The notes: generated by a model not told the origin, from the sequence alone. Positions 17,609 to 28,090 are shown, numbered from the stretch's first letter. The stretch: 64,000 nt of DNA from Marinobacter koreensis (GCF_023156285.1 NZ_JAKZAJ010000003.1:496001-560000); one strand, 5' to 3'. A program made the numbers and translations.

Positions 17609-18412
17609 CTACTCCTGATCTTTGGGGATACCGAGCGGCATCCCCTCCTGTTGATAGCCGCGGGAGGCACCCACGGTTCCCGTGCCTGGCAGCGAAATGA
17701 CCGAACTCTTCCGCCATACCGGCTTGCGGGGAAGCCGCCCGTAGACCCGCTTTTTCGCAAGGATACAGTAATAGGCTCCGACTGGCAGGAACCGATTTCC
17801 CGAAAGCCGGGCGTCCATCTTCCGGAAGGGCCGGCGCCCGCTTCGCTGGATCGGCAGGCGCAGGAAACGGGTAACAGAACCCTGAACGGCAAAACCGAGA
17901 AGGTGCAGCCAGTCCTCCATGCGTCCCCGCAACAGAAACCGACCGCCCCAGGGGCCCAGATGCTGTCGGGATACCAGCTTGCGAACGCCCCACAGGCTGA
18001 CGGGGTTGAAGCCAATCAGCAGCATGGTTCCCTCGCCCCGGAGGACCCGGGCTGCCTCGCGCAGGACCTGGTGCGGGTACGGGGAAAAATCCGCCGCGTG
18101 GTGAAGGATGACCAGATCCATGGAATCCGATGGAAACGGCAACTCGTCAGCATCACACACGACCACCCCATCGGGGGTCTGGGGCGACCAGCGCGGAGTA
18201 GTCACGATCTTCTGCACGAAATCGGTACCAGTCGCCAGCGGCAAACGGTGACTTACGGCAAGGTGCAGTTGGCGGGCACCGGAAGAACCGCCGAGTTCAT
18301 AGTCACAGAAGCGCCGCTGATCCGCCAGCAATGCTCTCCCCAGCGGGGTCTGGAACCACCGCTCGAAGTTCTCGTGACGTTCCCGGTAGTCAACAGTGCC
18401 CGAGTGGATCAA
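17609..18412 (-). CDS. Class I SAM-dependent methyltransferase
   Basis: Methyltransferase of the UbiE/type-11 kind, upstream of rnhA and divergent from gloB, as E. coli yafS is. The SAM-binding core is recognisable in its later strands: [24 protein letters not shown] (described by ends, about 84-107), with the acidic residue and D-L-V-I-L-H-H motif, then [21 protein letters not shown]. The first glycine-rich motif is degenerate ([11 protein letters not shown]). The C-terminal 40 residues are basic and look disordered. The substrate is unknown. In E. coli the neighbouring gloB and rnhA/dnaQ give no metabolic clue. Confidence 0.85.
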   Translation of the reverse strand: MIHSGTVDYRERHENFERWFQTPLGRALLADQRRFCDYELGGSSGARQLHLAVSHRLPLATGTDFVQKIVTTPRWSPQTPDGVVVCDADELPFPSDSMDLVILHHAADFSPYPHQVLREAARVLRGEGTMLLIGFNPVSLWGVRKLVSRQHLGPWGGRFLLRGRMEDWLHLLGFAVQGSVTRFLRLPIQRSGRRPFRKMDARLSGNRFLPVGAYYCILAKKRVYGRLPRKPVWRKSSVISLPGTGTVGASRGYQQEGMPLGIPKDQE

Positions 18413-18458
18413 AGCGTGCCCTCTTTCAGAGACGGACGGTCCCTAACGGTTGGTACGG

Positions 18459-18487
18459 TTGGGAGCCTTCGTTTAATGCTCTATGAT
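18459..18487 (+). promoter_or_regulatory. Candidate sigma70 promoter for gloB
   Basis: TTGGGA (18459-18464), a 17-bp spacer and TATGAT (18482-18487) lie about 34 bp before the gloB ATG. Confidence 0.5.
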
Positions 18488-18521
18488 AGCAGTCAGATAT
18501 TGCTAACACATGTGGGGTTTT

Positions 18522-19316
18522 ATGCTGACGATCACCGCGATTCCGGCTTTCAGTGACAACTATATATGGTGTCTTGCAGACACTGACACCGGTCGGGCCC
18601 TTGTGGTTGATCCGGGCCAGTCAGCACCGGTCGACTCACACCTGGCGCAAAATAACCTCGTCCTGGATACCATCCTGGTGACGCACCACCACCCTGATCA
18701 TGTGGGCGGTATCGCCGATCTTGTAAAGGCCCATCCGGACTGCCGCGTCGTCGGACCGGCCGAGTCACCGTTCAAGAACAGCACCAGTCAGGTACACCCC
18801 GGAGATGAAGTCGTCTGGGAGGGACTGACCTTCCAGGTGCTCGGGGTTCCGGGGCACACTCTCGACCACATCGCCTACTTCAGCGATACCAACGTTGCGG
18901 GGCGGCCGGTGCTCTTCTGCGGCGATACCCTGTTCGTCTGTGGTTGCGGTCGCCTGTTTGAGGGGTCGCCGGGGCAGATGCGTCAGTCCCTCCAGACACT
19001 GCGCTCATTGCCCGAAAAAACAGCGGTTTACTGTGCCCATGAATATACGCTGGCAAACCTGAAATTCGCCCGGAGCTGGCTGCCTGACGACGCCGCCCTC
19101 GCAGATTTCGAGAAGGAATGCCTCCAGGCTCGCGACGAGGGCCGACCTACTGTTCCTTCTGAGCTCGGCAAGGAGAAGCGCCTGAATCCGTTTCTCCGCT
19201 GGGATGACCCGGCCGTTGTCGACGTCGCGCGAACCTACTGTGCCAGGCACGGACTGGCCGCTGACTCGGACAACGCGATATTCGCGGCGATCCGCCATGG
19301 CAAGGATCATTTCTGA
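18522..19316 (+). CDS. gloB: Hydroxyacylglutathione hydrolase (glyoxalase II)
   Basis: Hydrolyses S-lactoylglutathione to lactate and glutathione, the second step of methylglyoxal detoxification. The metallo-beta-lactamase signature [10 protein letters not shown] gives metal ligands His55, His57, Asp59 and His60. Further ligands are in GHTLDHIAY and [12 protein letters not shown]. The glutathione-binding C-terminal part begins near [14 protein letters not shown]. The length of 264 residues is typical. The start at 18522 ([16 protein letters not shown]) matches the family N-terminus and has GGGG nearby; the ATG at 18510 is less likely. Confidence 0.95.
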   Translation: MLTITAIPAFSDNYIWCLADTDTGRALVVDPGQSAPVDSHLAQNNLVLDTILVTHHHPDHVGGIADLVKAHPDCRVVGPAESPFKNSTSQVHPGDEVVWEGLTFQVLGVPGHTLDHIAYFSDTNVAGRPVLFCGDTLFVCGCGRLFEGSPGQMRQSLQTLRSLPEKTAVYCAHEYTLANLKFARSWLPDDAALADFEKECLQARDEGRPTVPSELGKEKRLNPFLRWDDPAVVDVARTYCARHGLAADSDNAIFAAIRHGKDHF

Positions 19317-19419
19317 TCCCGTAACATTCCCTTTCGTCACCGTAACGAGCCGTTTCTTGACCCTCCGAACAGGGGTCTCATAGAATCGTTGCAACCTTGT
19401 GACGCTAACCCTTTAAAAC

Positions 19420-19440
19420 GGCCGGATTTTCAATCCGGCC
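19420..19440. other. Perfect 9-bp hairpin upstream of mltD
   Basis: GGCCGGATT / AATCCGGCC with a 3-base loop lies 26 bp before the mltD start. There is no T run on the plus strand; on the minus strand it is followed by GTTTTA. It could be a leader hairpin or a weak terminator for gloB. Confidence 0.55.
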
Positions 19441-19466
19441 ATGATGCACTGCGCCGGACGTTCATT

Positions 19467-21167
19467 ATGTTGGTCAACCGAGTCTCCATCTTCCTGATTG
19501 CCAGTACATTGACTGCCGGTTGCAGCAATCTCCTTACAACGTCCCAGGATCCGCTTGACTCCGAGCAGGTCACCGTCGCCACGGGAGACGAGGACCTCAA
19601 GGAGGCCGTGCAGAACGAAGATGGCGAAGACAGCAGCGCCGACAGCCCGCTCGACGACGCGATCTCCCCCGAACTCCAGGCCGCTGCCCGGGAAGCGCGG
19701 GAAAAGCTCGACCAGCCTGAAGTCCAGAAGCCGACAAAAACTGAACAGACCCACGACCTCTGGAGTCATCTCCGTAAAGGGTTTGCGCTCAATCACGATG
19801 TCGACAACAAGCGGGTGGAAGACCAGCTACGTTGGTATTCCAGTCACCCGGGCTACATCAATCGGGTGGTCGACCGCGGCAGTCGTTACCTCTACTACAT
19901 CCTGTCAGAAACCGACAAACGCGGGTTGCCCGCCGAATTTGCACTCCTGCCGGTTGTAGAAAGTGCGTTCGATCCCTTTGCCTATTCCCATGGGAGAGCA
20001 GCTGGTCTCTGGCAGTTCATTCCATCCACCGGCAAATACTTCGGCCTGACCCAGAGCTGGTGGCATGATGATCGCCGTGACATCATTTCTGCGACAGATG
20101 CCGCGCTGACCTACCTTGAGCGACTCTCCGAACGGTTTGACGGCAATTACACCCTGGCGCTGGCTGCCTACAACAGTGGCGGCGGCACCGTATCCAGCGC
20201 GATCCGCCGGAATAAAAAGGCCAACCGGCCCACCGACTTCTGGTCGTTGTCGCTGCCCAGGGAGACCCGCCATTACGTACCCAAGCTGATCGCCCTCGCC
20301 AAGATTTTCGACGATCCGGCGGCCTATGGAATCACCCTTCCACCGGTCAAGGACGAACCCTATTTCGAGGTGGTCAAAACCGGATCGCAGCTGGACCTGG
20401 CGCAGGCGGCCAAGCTGGCCAACGTGGACATCGAGGAGGTCTATCTCCTCAACCCGTCCTATAACCGCTGGGCAACCAACCCGGACGGACCGCACCGTCT
20501 GCTCGTTCCCCGCGAAAATGCCGAGACCTTCCGCCAGGCACTGGCGAACTTCCCGATCAGCAAAAGAGTCTCCTGGAAAAACTACAATGTGCAGTCGGGC
20601 GACAGCCTGATCACCATTGCGCGTAAGTTCAACACCACGCCGAGCGTGATCCAGCAGGTCAATAAACTGAATTCCGATCTGATCCGAATCGGCCAGCGGC
20701 TGCTGATCCCCTCGGCCACAAAGGGATCGGATGCCTATGCGCTCAGCGCTGCCCAGCGGCTGGAGCGCAAACAGGATCGCAAGCGTTCAGGGAACAAGGT
20801 TCGTTACACCGTCCGGCCGGGGGATACCTTCTGGGATATCGCCCGGGAGCACCGGGTATCGGTACGCGAAGTCGCAGCATGGAACGGAATGGCGCCGGGG
20901 GATCCGTTGATACCAGGGAAAAAACTGGTGATCTGGTCAAAAACCGCCCAGCCATCGACCCTCGTGGCGTCCAATTCGGCGCGCGGAAAATCAATGGTAC
21001 GAAAGGTCGGATATCGTGTTCGTAAAGGCGACTCCCTGTCTGCCATTGCCAGTCGCTTTTCCGTAAACGTGCGCGACATCGCAAGCTGGAACGACCTTAA
21101 TACCTCCCGTTATCTGCAACCCGGGCAAAGTCTGGTACTCTACGTGGACATTCGTAACAGTCCGTAA
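19467..21167 (+). CDS. mltD: Membrane-bound lytic murein transglycosylase D with three LysM repeats
   Basis: Outer-membrane lipoprotein that cleaves peptidoglycan glycan strands to 1,6-anhydro ends. A lipoprotein signal peptide ends in LTAG-Cys19. The SLT catalytic domain has Glu165 in LLPVVESAFDPFAYS and the GRAAGLWQFIPSTG motif. Three LysM peptidoglycan-binding repeats follow, beginning YNVQSGDSL (about 374), YTVRPGDTF (about 450) and YRVRKGDSL (about 516). E. coli MltD has two LysM repeats, so this is the longer form. The start was set at 19467 because it gives a clean lipoprotein signal; the ATG at 19389 would put 26 polar residues before it. An acidic linker (about 40-80) follows the lipid anchor. 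Confidence 0.95.
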   Translation: MLVNRVSIFLIASTLTAGCSNLLTTSQDPLDSEQVTVATGDEDLKEAVQNEDGEDSSADSPLDDAISPELQAAAREAREKLDQPEVQKPTKTEQTHDLWSHLRKGFALNHDVDNKRVEDQLRWYSSHPGYINRVVDRGSRYLYYILSETDKRGLPAEFALLPVVESAFDPFAYSHGRAAGLWQFIPSTGKYFGLTQSWWHDDRRDIISATDAALTYLERLSERFDGNYTLALAAYNSGGGTVSSAIRRNKKANRPTDFWSLSLPRETRHYVPKLIALAKIFDDPAAYGITLPPVKDEPYFEVVKTGSQLDLAQAAKLANVDIEEVYLLNPSYNRWATNPDGPHRLLVPRENAETFRQALANFPISKRVSWKNYNVQSGDSLITIARKFNTTPSVIQQVNKLNSDLIRIGQRLLIPSATKGSDAYALSAAQRLERKQDRKRSGNKVRYTVRPGDTFWDIAREHRVSVREVAAWNGMAPGDPLIPGKKLVIWSKTAQPSTLVASNSARGKSMVRKVGYRVRKGDSLSAIASRFSVNVRDIASWNDLNTSRYLQPGQSLVLYVDIRNSP

Positions 21168-21174
21168 ACAACCT

Positions 21175-22995
21175 ATGACAAGAACACGGAAAGCCTTATT
21201 TTTCACGGCCCTGCTGGGCACACTTGCACTGGTGACCACGTCAACGCAGGCAGCCACGGGCACTGAAGCCGTTACCCCGCAGCACGGCCTCGCCATGCAC
21301 GGCGAGCCCAAGTACCCCAAGGGCTTTTCCCACTTCGACTACGTCAATCCCGACGCCCCAAAAGGCGGCACGCTGAAACTGTCCGTGTATGCCAACGGCT
21401 ATGATTCGTTCAACCCGTTCGACATCAAGGGGATTGCGGCTGCCGGTATCACCACCTATCTGTACGACACGCTTCTGGAGTCCTCCGCCGACGAACCCTT
21501 TTCCGAATACGGTCTGATCGCAGAATCCGTGGAAACGCCCGAGGACCGCAGTTATGTGGTGTTCAACCTGCGTAAGGAGGCCCGATTCCAGGATGGTCAG
21601 CCCATTACCGCCGAGGACGTGAAATTCACCTTCGAGACCCTGGTGACCAAAGGCCATCCGTTCTACCGGAACTACTATGCGGATGTCGCCGATGTTGTGG
21701 TCGAGGGTCCGAGGCGGATCCGCTTCGACTTCAAGGAAACCACCAACCGCGAACTGCCCCTGATTCTCGGCCAGATGCCGATTCTGCCGGCGCACTATTG
21801 GAAAGACCGGGAGTTCGGGAAAAACGGCCTGACGCCGCCCGTCGGGAGCGGTCCCTATCGCATCTCCGACTTCGAAGCGGGCCGTTCGATCACCTATGAA
21901 CGCGTCAAGGACTACTGGGCCAAAGACCTGGGCGTCCGGAAGGGGCGCTTCAACTTCGACCACATCCGTTACGACTACTACTCGGACGACAACGTAGCGC
22001 TCGAGGCCTTCAAGGCCGGTAACTTTGATTTCCGACTGGAGTCCTCCGCAAAGAACTGGGCGACCGCCTATACCGGCCCGAAGTTCGACGATGGCTCGAT
22101 CGTCAAGGAATCCATCGAACACCACCGTCCCGCCGGAATGCAGGGTTTCGCATTCAATACCCGTCGCGCGGTGTTCAGTGATCCCACCGTTCGTCGCGCC
22201 CTCGCCTACGCCTTTGACTTCGAGTGGGCCAACGAAAACCTGTTTTACGGCCAGTACACCCGGACGGACAGCTATTTCGAGAACAGCGACCTGGCATCGA
22301 GCGGTCTGCCCACGGGCCGGGAACTGGAAATCCTGGAACCCTTCCGCAAGCAGTTGCCGGAGGAGGTTTTCACGCAGGAGTACACGCCCCCGTCGACGGC
22401 CGGACAACAGGGGCTGAGACAGAACCTTCGGAAGGCCCTGGAACTACTGCGCTCCGCCGGTTATGCCATCGAGGATGGCAAGATGATCAACCAGGAAACG
22501 GGAGAACCACTGGCGTTCGAAATGCTCCTGTTCCAGAAGAGTTTCGAAAGGGTCGTGCTGCCGTTCAAGAAGAACCTGGCGCGGCTCGGCATTGATATGA
22601 GCCTGCGGGTCGTGGACAGCAACCAGTATGTCCAGCGGGTCCGCAACTTCGACTTCGACATGATTGTCCAGAGCATCCCGGAATCCGATTCCCCGGGCAA
22701 CGAACAGCGGGAATACTGGTATTCCTCCAATGTGAACGTGACCGGCTCACGCAACTACATGGGCGTAAACGATCCGGTGGTCGACAAGCTCGTCGACATG
22801 ATTATCCAGGCACCCAGCAGGGAGGAACTGGTCTACCGGGTCCGGGCCCTGGATCGGGTTCTGTTGCATGGTTACTACGTGATTCCCCAATGGCACCTGA
22901 CCAGCGACCGGGTCGCGTACTGGAACAAACTCGAGCGCCCGAAGATGACCCCCAAGAACGGCTTCGACCTCAACAATTGGTGGATAAAGCCCTGA
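21175..22995 (+). CDS. yejA: Periplasmic solute-binding protein of a YejA/NppA-type peptide importer
   Basis: Family 5 extracellular solute-binding protein. The signal peptide (MTRTRKALFF... to STQA, about 26 residues) is followed by ALHGEPKYPKGFSHFDYVNP-like sequence and GGTLKLSVYANGYDSFNPF, the hallmark of the YejA branch that binds microcin C and related peptides. The protein is 606 residues long. It starts 7 bp after mltD and leads a four-gene cluster with two permeases and a double ATPase. In P. aeruginosa the matching locus (nppA1A2BCD, for nucleoside-peptide antibiotics and peptides) has two binding proteins; here there is one. The natural ligand is unknown. Confidence 0.93.
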   Translation: MTRTRKALFFTALLGTLALVTTSTQAATGTEAVTPQHGLAMHGEPKYPKGFSHFDYVNPDAPKGGTLKLSVYANGYDSFNPFDIKGIAAAGITTYLYDTLLESSADEPFSEYGLIAESVETPEDRSYVVFNLRKEARFQDGQPITAEDVKFTFETLVTKGHPFYRNYYADVADVVVEGPRRIRFDFKETTNRELPLILGQMPILPAHYWKDREFGKNGLTPPVGSGPYRISDFEAGRSITYERVKDYWAKDLGVRKGRFNFDHIRYDYYSDDNVALEAFKAGNFDFRLESSAKNWATAYTGPKFDDGSIVKESIEHHRPAGMQGFAFNTRRAVFSDPTVRRALAYAFDFEWANENLFYGQYTRTDSYFENSDLASSGLPTGRELEILEPFRKQLPEEVFTQEYTPPSTAGQQGLRQNLRKALELLRSAGYAIEDGKMINQETGEPLAFEMLLFQKSFERVVLPFKKNLARLGIDMSLRVVDSNQYVQRVRNFDFDMIVQSIPESDSPGNEQREYWYSSNVNVTGSRNYMGVNDPVVDKLVDMIIQAPSREELVYRVRALDRVLLHGYYVIPQWHLTSDRVAYWNKLERPKMTPKNGFDLNNWWIKP

Positions 22996-23044
22996 TTAAC
23001 CGGCCCGCTGGATCCAGGCAGTCATAGAAGGAATCCTCTCCGAC

Positions 23045-24130
23045 ATGGGCATCTACATCCTCAGACGGCTGGCACTGATCATCCCGACGCTGATCGGGAT
23101 CATGCTGTTGAACTTTGTCATTGTGCAAGCCGCCCCTGGCGGGCCCGTGGAACAGCTGATCGCCGAGATGGAAGGCCACGGTGGCAACGCCCTGGCCCGC
23201 GCCGCAGGTGGCGGCTCCGGGGGCGAAGTGGCCACTGCCAGCGGGGACACCCGCGGGTCCCGGGGCATCCCGGATGAGCTACTGCAGGAAATCCGGGTGA
23301 TGTACGGCTTCGACAAGCCGGCTCCGGAGCGTTTCCTGCAGATGCTCGAGAACTACGCCACGTTCGACTTTGGTGACTCCTTCTTCCGCGAGAAAAGCGT
23401 CATCGACCTGATTCTCGACAAGATGCCGGTTTCCATATCCCTGGGGCTCTGGTCAACCCTCATCATTTATCTGGTCTCCATTCCGCTGGGTGTCCGCAAG
23501 GCGGTCTACGATGGCTCACGTTTCGATGTGTGGACCAGTTCCGTCATTGTGGTCGGTTACGCCATACCGGGATTCCTGTTCGCATTCCTGCTCATTGTTC
23601 TATTCGCCGGTGGCACTTACTTCGACTGGTTTCCGCTGCGGGGGCTGACGTCGGACAACTTCGACCAACTGAACTGGTACCAGAAGGTCCTGGATTACTT
23701 CTGGCACATTGCCCTGCCCGTGACCGCGAACGTCATTGGTGGCTTTGCCACTCTGACGCTGTTGACCAAGAATTCCTTCCTGGACGAGATCAGCAAGCAA
23801 TATGTCGTGACCGCCAGAGCCAAGGGGCTCGACGACAAGCGCGTGTTGTACGGCCATGTGTTCCGCAACGCCATGCTGATCGTGATCGCCAGCATGCCGG
23901 GCGTACTGGTCACGCTGTTTTTCACCGGGTCGTTGCTGATCGAAGTGATCTTTTCCCTGGATGGTCTGGGTCTGCTCGGGTTCGAGGCGGCGCTGAACCG
24001 GGACTATCCCGTGATCTTCGGAACCCTGTATATATTCACGCTCATGGGCCTGATTCTTAAACTGGTGAGCGACATCACCTACGTGCTGGTGGATCCGCGT
24101 ATCGATTTTGAAAGCCGGGAGGGTGCCTGA
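23045..24130 (+). CDS. yejB: ABC transporter permease YejB
   Basis: Inner-membrane permease of the peptide/nickel (DppB) class. The first helix reads [21 protein letters not shown] periplasmic loop of about 90 residues contains a Gly/Ala-rich stretch (about 40-75) typical of YejB. The remaining five helices hold the EAA-like ATPase contact loop around residues 251-270 ([20 protein letters not shown]). It is 361 residues long. It overlaps nothing but is only 2 bp from yejE, so the permeases are coupled. It forms a heterodimeric channel with YejE. Confidence 0.94.
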   Translation: MGIYILRRLALIIPTLIGIMLLNFVIVQAAPGGPVEQLIAEMEGHGGNALARAAGGGSGGEVATASGDTRGSRGIPDELLQEIRVMYGFDKPAPERFLQMLENYATFDFGDSFFREKSVIDLILDKMPVSISLGLWSTLIIYLVSIPLGVRKAVYDGSRFDVWTSSVIVVGYAIPGFLFAFLLIVLFAGGTYFDWFPLRGLTSDNFDQLNWYQKVLDYFWHIALPVTANVIGGFATLTLLTKNSFLDEISKQYVVTARAKGLDDKRVLYGHVFRNAMLIVIASMPGVLVTLFFTGSLLIEVIFSLDGLGLLGFEAALNRDYPVIFGTLYIFTLMGLILKLVSDITYVLVDPRIDFESREGA

Positions 24131-24132
24131 CC

Positions 24133-25155
24133 ATGGCGACCCTCAGCCCGATTCAGCAACGCCGGCTCCGGAATTTCAGGAATAACCGGCGCGGTTACTG
24201 GTCACTCTGGATTTTTCTCGTGCTGTTTGGCCTGTCACTCTGTGCCGAGCTGATTGCCAATGACAAGCCCCTGGTCCTGTCTTACAAAGACCAGCTGTAT
24301 TTTCCGGTGTTTCAGACCGTATCGGAGGAAACCTTCGGCGGCTTTCTGCCCACCGAGGCGGATTACCGGGATCCTTTCATAGAGAATGAGATCAAGGCCC
24401 ATGGCTGGATGGTCTGGCCGCCGATCCGTTTCAGCTACGACACCATCAATTACGACCTGGACGTTCCCTCGCCTGCGCCGCCGAGCGCCGTCAACTGGCT
24501 GGGTACCGATGATCAGGGCCGGGACGTCGCCGCCCGGGTCATTTATGGCTTCCGGCTGTCCGTGATTTTCGGACTGACGTTGACCTTTGCCAGCTGCATC
24601 GTTGGCGTTGCCGCCGGCGCATTGCAGGGCTACTACGGTGGCAAAGTGGATCTGCTTGGCCAGCGATTCATCGAGGTGTGGTCGGGACTGCCGGTACTCT
24701 ACCTGCTGATTATCCTCTCCAGCATCGTGGAACCGAACTTCTGGTGGTTGCTGGGTATCATGTTGCTGTTCAGCTGGATGGGGCTGGTCGATGTGGTTCG
24801 GGCGGAGTTTCTCCGGGCCCGCAACTTCGAATACGTCAAAGCCGCCCGGGCGCTCGGGCTGGACAACCGAAAAATCATGTTCCGCCATATTCTGCCCAAC
24901 GCCATGGTCGCCACCCTCACCTTCCTGCCCTTCATACTGACCGGCGCCATTACCGGACTGACGTCACTCGATTTCCTGGGCTTCGGGCTGCCGCCCGGAT
25001 CGCCCTCTCTTGGGGAACTGATCGCCCAGGGCAAGGCCAATCTTCAGGCGCCCTGGCTGGGCATCTCCGCGTTTGTGTCCCTCTCTCTCATGCTTACCCT
25101 CCTGGTGTTTACCGGTGAAGCCGTGAGAGACGCTTTCGATCCAAGGAAGAGCTGA
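24133..25155 (+). CDS. yejE: ABC transporter permease YejE
   Basis: Second permease (DppC class). The N-terminal cytoplasmic segment (SPIQQRRLRNFRNNRRGYWS) leads into the first helix. A periplasmic part of about 100 residues follows, with NWLGTDDQGRDVAARVIYG at about 118-136, a family landmark. Five more helices follow, with the EAA loop near RARNFEYVKAARALGLDN. It is 340 residues long. The yejF gene starts 1 bp after its stop codon. Confidence 0.94.
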   Translation: MATLSPIQQRRLRNFRNNRRGYWSLWIFLVLFGLSLCAELIANDKPLVLSYKDQLYFPVFQTVSEETFGGFLPTEADYRDPFIENEIKAHGWMVWPPIRFSYDTINYDLDVPSPAPPSAVNWLGTDDQGRDVAARVIYGFRLSVIFGLTLTFASCIVGVAAGALQGYYGGKVDLLGQRFIEVWSGLPVLYLLIILSSIVEPNFWWLLGIMLLFSWMGLVDVVRAEFLRARNFEYVKAARALGLDNRKIMFRHILPNAMVATLTFLPFILTGAITGLTSLDFLGFGLPPGSPSLGELIAQGKANLQAPWLGISAFVSLSLMLTLLVFTGEAVRDAFDPRKS

Positions 25156-25156
25156 T

Positions 25157-26770
25157 ATGAGCAACCTGTTGGATATCGACGAGCTCTCCATTGCCTTCGA
25201 CGGTGCCGACCCTGTGGTCCGGTCACTGTCATTCCGTGTTGCGCCCGGCGAAACCGTCGCTCTGGTGGGTGAAAGTGGTTCCGGCAAATCCATCTCCGCC
25301 CTGTCCGTCCTCAGACTGCTCGACGAACGCCACGCCAGCTACCCCACGGGCCAGATCCGGTTCCGCGGCGAGGACCTGTTGAAAGCGCCCCCCAAAAGGC
25401 TCCGGCAGATTCGTGGACGGGAAATCAGCATGATTTTCCAGGAACCGATGACCTCGCTGAATCCGCTCCATAGCGTCGAAAAGCAGATTGGCGAAGCCCT
25501 CGCACTGCACAAGGGCCTTAGGGGAAGCCAGGCCCGCAAACGCACCATTGAACTGCTCGACCTGGTCGGTATTCCAAATCCCGAATCCCGCCTGACCAGC
25601 TATCCCCACCAGTTATCCGGTGGCCAGAAGCAGCGGGTGATGATTGCCATGGCGCTGGCCAACGAGCCAGACCTGCTTATCGCGGACGAACCGACCACGG
25701 CGCTCGATGTCACCGTTCAGAAACAGGTGCTGGAACTGCTGACCCGGCTTCAGGAAAAGCTGGGAATGGCGATTCTCCTCATTACTCACGACCTCAGTAT
25801 CGTTCGGCGCTATGCCGACCATGTTGTGGTCATGGAGCGCGGCTCCGTCGTTGAACGGGCCGACACAGAGCGATTATTCGAGCACCCGGAACATCCCTAT
25901 ACACGAAAGCTTCTGGATGCCGAACCGCCAGAGGCACCGCTGGCATCCGAACCCCGGCGGGATCACCTCCTGAACGTGCATGGACTGAACGTGCGCTTTC
26001 CGATCAAGAAATCCCTGTTCGGAAAAATCCGGAAAGAATTTCACGCCGTCCAGGACGCTGCGTTCCAGCTCCACAAAGGTCAGACCCTGGGTATCGTCGG
26101 CGAAAGCGGCAGTGGTAAAACCACCATCGGCCATGCCCTGTTGAAACTGACCGCCAGCACCGGACAATTCCAGCTGGATGGCCAGGAACTGTCCGGCCTG
26201 AACCAGAAGGAATTCCGGCCCTTCCGGCGCCGCATACAGATTGTCTTTCAGGATCCGTTCGGCAGCCTTAGCCCCAGAATGTCCATTGCCGACATCGTGC
26301 GTGAGGGACTGGAAATCCATGATTCGGCGAACGCCGGGCAGCATGACGAGAAAGTGATCCGGGCCCTGGCCGATGTCGGGCTGGACCCGGAAGCCCGACA
26401 CCGATACCCCCACGAATTTTCAGGGGGGCAACGGCAGCGGATCGCGATCGCCCGCGCCCTGGTGCTCCAGCCGGATCTCATAATCCTCGACGAACCGACG
26501 TCGGCCCTGGACCGAACCGTTCAAAAGCAGGTGATCGAATTGCTCCGGGATATCCAGACCCGTTATGGACTAAGCTATATTTTTATCAGCCACGATCTGG
26601 CAGTCGTGCGGGCACTGAGCCACAAACTGCTGGTGCTGCAACACGGCAAGGTGGTCGAATACGGAGATGCCGTCGACATCTTCAGGGCGCCCAGGCAGCG
26701 CTATACCCAGGAGTTGTTGAACGCCGCGTTCTTCTATCAGGCCCCACGCGAAGCAACTACGACCAATTGA
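25157..26770 (+). CDS. yejF: Fused double ATP-binding subunit YejF
   Basis: Energises the YejABE peptide importer. Two complete ABC cassettes sit in one chain. The first has Walker A GESGSGKS (about residue 37), signature LSGGQKQR and Walker B DLLIADEP. The second has Walker A GESGSGKT (about 315), signature FSGGQRQR and Walker B DLIILDEP. Each is followed by the oligopeptide-type C-terminal extension ([12 protein letters not shown] and [12 protein letters not shown]). The length of 537 residues matches E. coli YejF (529). fabI follows about 65 bp later and may be read from the same transcript. Confidence 0.95.
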   Translation: MSNLLDIDELSIAFDGADPVVRSLSFRVAPGETVALVGESGSGKSISALSVLRLLDERHASYPTGQIRFRGEDLLKAPPKRLRQIRGREISMIFQEPMTSLNPLHSVEKQIGEALALHKGLRGSQARKRTIELLDLVGIPNPESRLTSYPHQLSGGQKQRVMIAMALANEPDLLIADEPTTALDVTVQKQVLELLTRLQEKLGMAILLITHDLSIVRRYADHVVVMERGSVVERADTERLFEHPEHPYTRKLLDAEPPEAPLASEPRRDHLLNVHGLNVRFPIKKSLFGKIRKEFHAVQDAAFQLHKGQTLGIVGESGSGKTTIGHALLKLTASTGQFQLDGQELSGLNQKEFRPFRRRIQIVFQDPFGSLSPRMSIADIVREGLEIHDSANAGQHDEKVIRALADVGLDPEARHRYPHEFSGGQRQRIAIARALVLQPDLIILDEPTSALDRTVQKQVIELLRDIQTRYGLSYIFISHDLAVVRALSHKLLVLQHGKVVEYGDAVDIFRAPRQRYTQELLNAAFFYQAPREATTTN

Positions 26771-26835
26771 GCGTTACCCTTGGCAGACCAGTTGAGGATA
26801 ATGCTCGAAAATCAGGAACACAGGGAGAATCACCC

Positions 26836-27621
26836 ATGGGAATGCTGAGTGGCAAGAAAGCGCTGATTGTGGGCGTTGCCAGTAAACACTCGATTGCCTA
26901 CGGCATCGCCGAATCTTTCGCTCGTGAAGGCGCGGAAATGGCCTTCACCTATCAGAATGAAAAGCTTCAGTCCCGGGTAGAGAAATTTGCCGAGCAATGG
27001 GGCAGCAAGCTGACCTTCCCCTGCGACGTGGCCAGCGACGAAGAAATCGAAAACGTGTTTACCGAGCTGAACAAGCACTGGGACAACATCGATATCATCA
27101 TCCACGCCGTCGGTTTCGCACCGGCCAATGAGCTGAACGGCAACTATGTCGATGTCACCACCCGTGACGGGTTCCGCATTGCCCATGACATCAGCTCCTA
27201 CAGCTTTGTCGCCCTGGCCAAGGGCGCCCGGAAGATGATGCACGAGAATTCCTCCCTGCTGACCCTGAGCTACCTGGGTGCCGAGCGGGTTCTCCAGAAC
27301 TACAACGTGATGGGCCTTGCCAAGGCATCGCTTGAGGCGAACGTTCGGTATATGGCCGCGAGCCTGGGCAAGGAAGGCATCCGTGTAAACGGAATCTCAG
27401 CCGGCCCGATCAAGACGCTCGCAGCGTCGGGGATTGCCAGCTTCCGTCGCATGCTGGCTGAAAATGCCAAGCGGGCTCCTCTGCGCCGGAATGTGACCAC
27501 GGAAGAGGTAGGTAACGCAGCGGCGTTCCTGTCGTCGGACCTGGCCAGCGGTATTACCGGCGAGATCATGTACGTCGATGCCGGCTTCAATATTACCGGT
27601 ATGGGTGAGCTGGACGAGTAA
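26836..27621 (+). CDS. fabI: Enoyl-[acyl-carrier-protein] reductase FabI
   Basis: NADH-dependent reductase for the last step of each fatty-acid elongation cycle; target of triclosan and isoniazid-like drugs. Active-site residues are at E. coli positions: Tyr146 (LSYLGAE), Tyr156 and Lys163 (NYNVMGLAK). Nucleotide-binding [13 protein letters not shown] is at the N-terminus. The length of 261 residues is typical. The start at 26836 has GGGAG 9 bases upstream; the ATG at 26767 overlaps yejF and adds 23 non-conserved residues. Confidence 0.97.
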   Translation: MGMLSGKKALIVGVASKHSIAYGIAESFAREGAEMAFTYQNEKLQSRVEKFAEQWGSKLTFPCDVASDEEIENVFTELNKHWDNIDIIIHAVGFAPANELNGNYVDVTTRDGFRIAHDISSYSFVALAKGARKMMHENSSLLTLSYLGAERVLQNYNVMGLAKASLEANVRYMAASLGKEGIRVNGISAGPIKTLAASGIASFRRMLAENAKRAPLRRNVTTEEVGNAAAFLSSDLASGITGEIMYVDAGFNITGMGELDE

Positions 27622-27637
27622 GCCCGTCCCATTTTCC

Positions 27638-27668
27638 AAAAGCCGGCGCCCTTGACGCCGGCTTTTTT
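27638..27668. terminator. Bidirectional terminator between fabI and the PilZ gene
   Basis: AAAAGCCGGCG / CGCCGGCTTTT, an 11-bp stem with a 7-base loop, is followed by a T run on the plus strand. Its distal end touches the stop codon of the convergent PilZ gene. Confidence 0.88.
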
Positions 27669-28077
27669 ATTCCTCCGCCATCGCCCTCGCGACGGCATCC
27701 ACCCACTCGACGTAAGCGGTTTCGTCAGACTCCACGATGTGCATGCCAACCAGGAATGCGCCATCGTTCGGCCGGCACCAGATGACCTCCACCGTCAGCC
27801 TGAATGGTTCTCCAACACTCGACAGGGTAACGGTGACGGGCAACAGCGCACCAATGGATACCGGCTCCGAGACAGACAGGCAGAGCCCACTGGCGGAGAT
27901 ATCCCGGATGTTGCAGGTCAGCTGACGGCCGTCACCCTCCCCATCGCCCTCTTCCGGCATCACGGCCTCAAGTTCCAGCACGGCTCTGGCCCGGGCCGTC
28001 AGTCGATAATCCGACCGGTTATCGCGATCGTCGGAAACGTCCTGGTTCCGGCCGAATTGGTAGTCAAGATCAGTCAT
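27667..28077 (-). CDS. PilZ domain protein (candidate c-di-GMP receptor)
   Basis: Small single PilZ domain of 136 residues. Both c-di-GMP-binding motifs are intact: RxxxR at Arg21-SDY-Arg25 and (D/N)xSxxG at Asp59-I-Ser61-AS-Gly64. A beta-barrel pattern follows (VTVTLSSV, LTVEVIWCRP, LVGMHIVE). The start was set at 28077 because GGGA is upstream and the ATG at 28125 lies inside the preceding gene. It starts 13 bp after the DUF1631-like gene, so the two are an operon. The effector output is unknown. Many single PilZ proteins act by binding partner proteins, and the operon mate is an obvious candidate. Confidence 0.92.
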   Translation of the reverse strand: MTDLDYQFGRNQDVSDDRDNRSDYRLTARARAVLELEAVMPEEGDGEGDGRQLTCNIRDISASGLCLSVSEPVSIGALLPVTVTLSSVGEPFRLTVEVIWCRPNDGAFLVGMHIVESDETAYVEWVDAVARAMAEE

Positions 28078-28090
28078 TATTGTTATTCCC

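Noticed and set aside
17607..17993. N-terminal extension of rnhA to 276 residues
   Set aside because: The extension lies wholly inside the upstream methyltransferase gene in another frame. The ATG at 17606 has AGGAG and gives the standard 147-residue enzyme.
21241..22407. 388-residue open frame antisense to the binding-protein gene
   Set aside because: Antisense of a complete solute-binding protein with signal peptide; no supporting start or domain.
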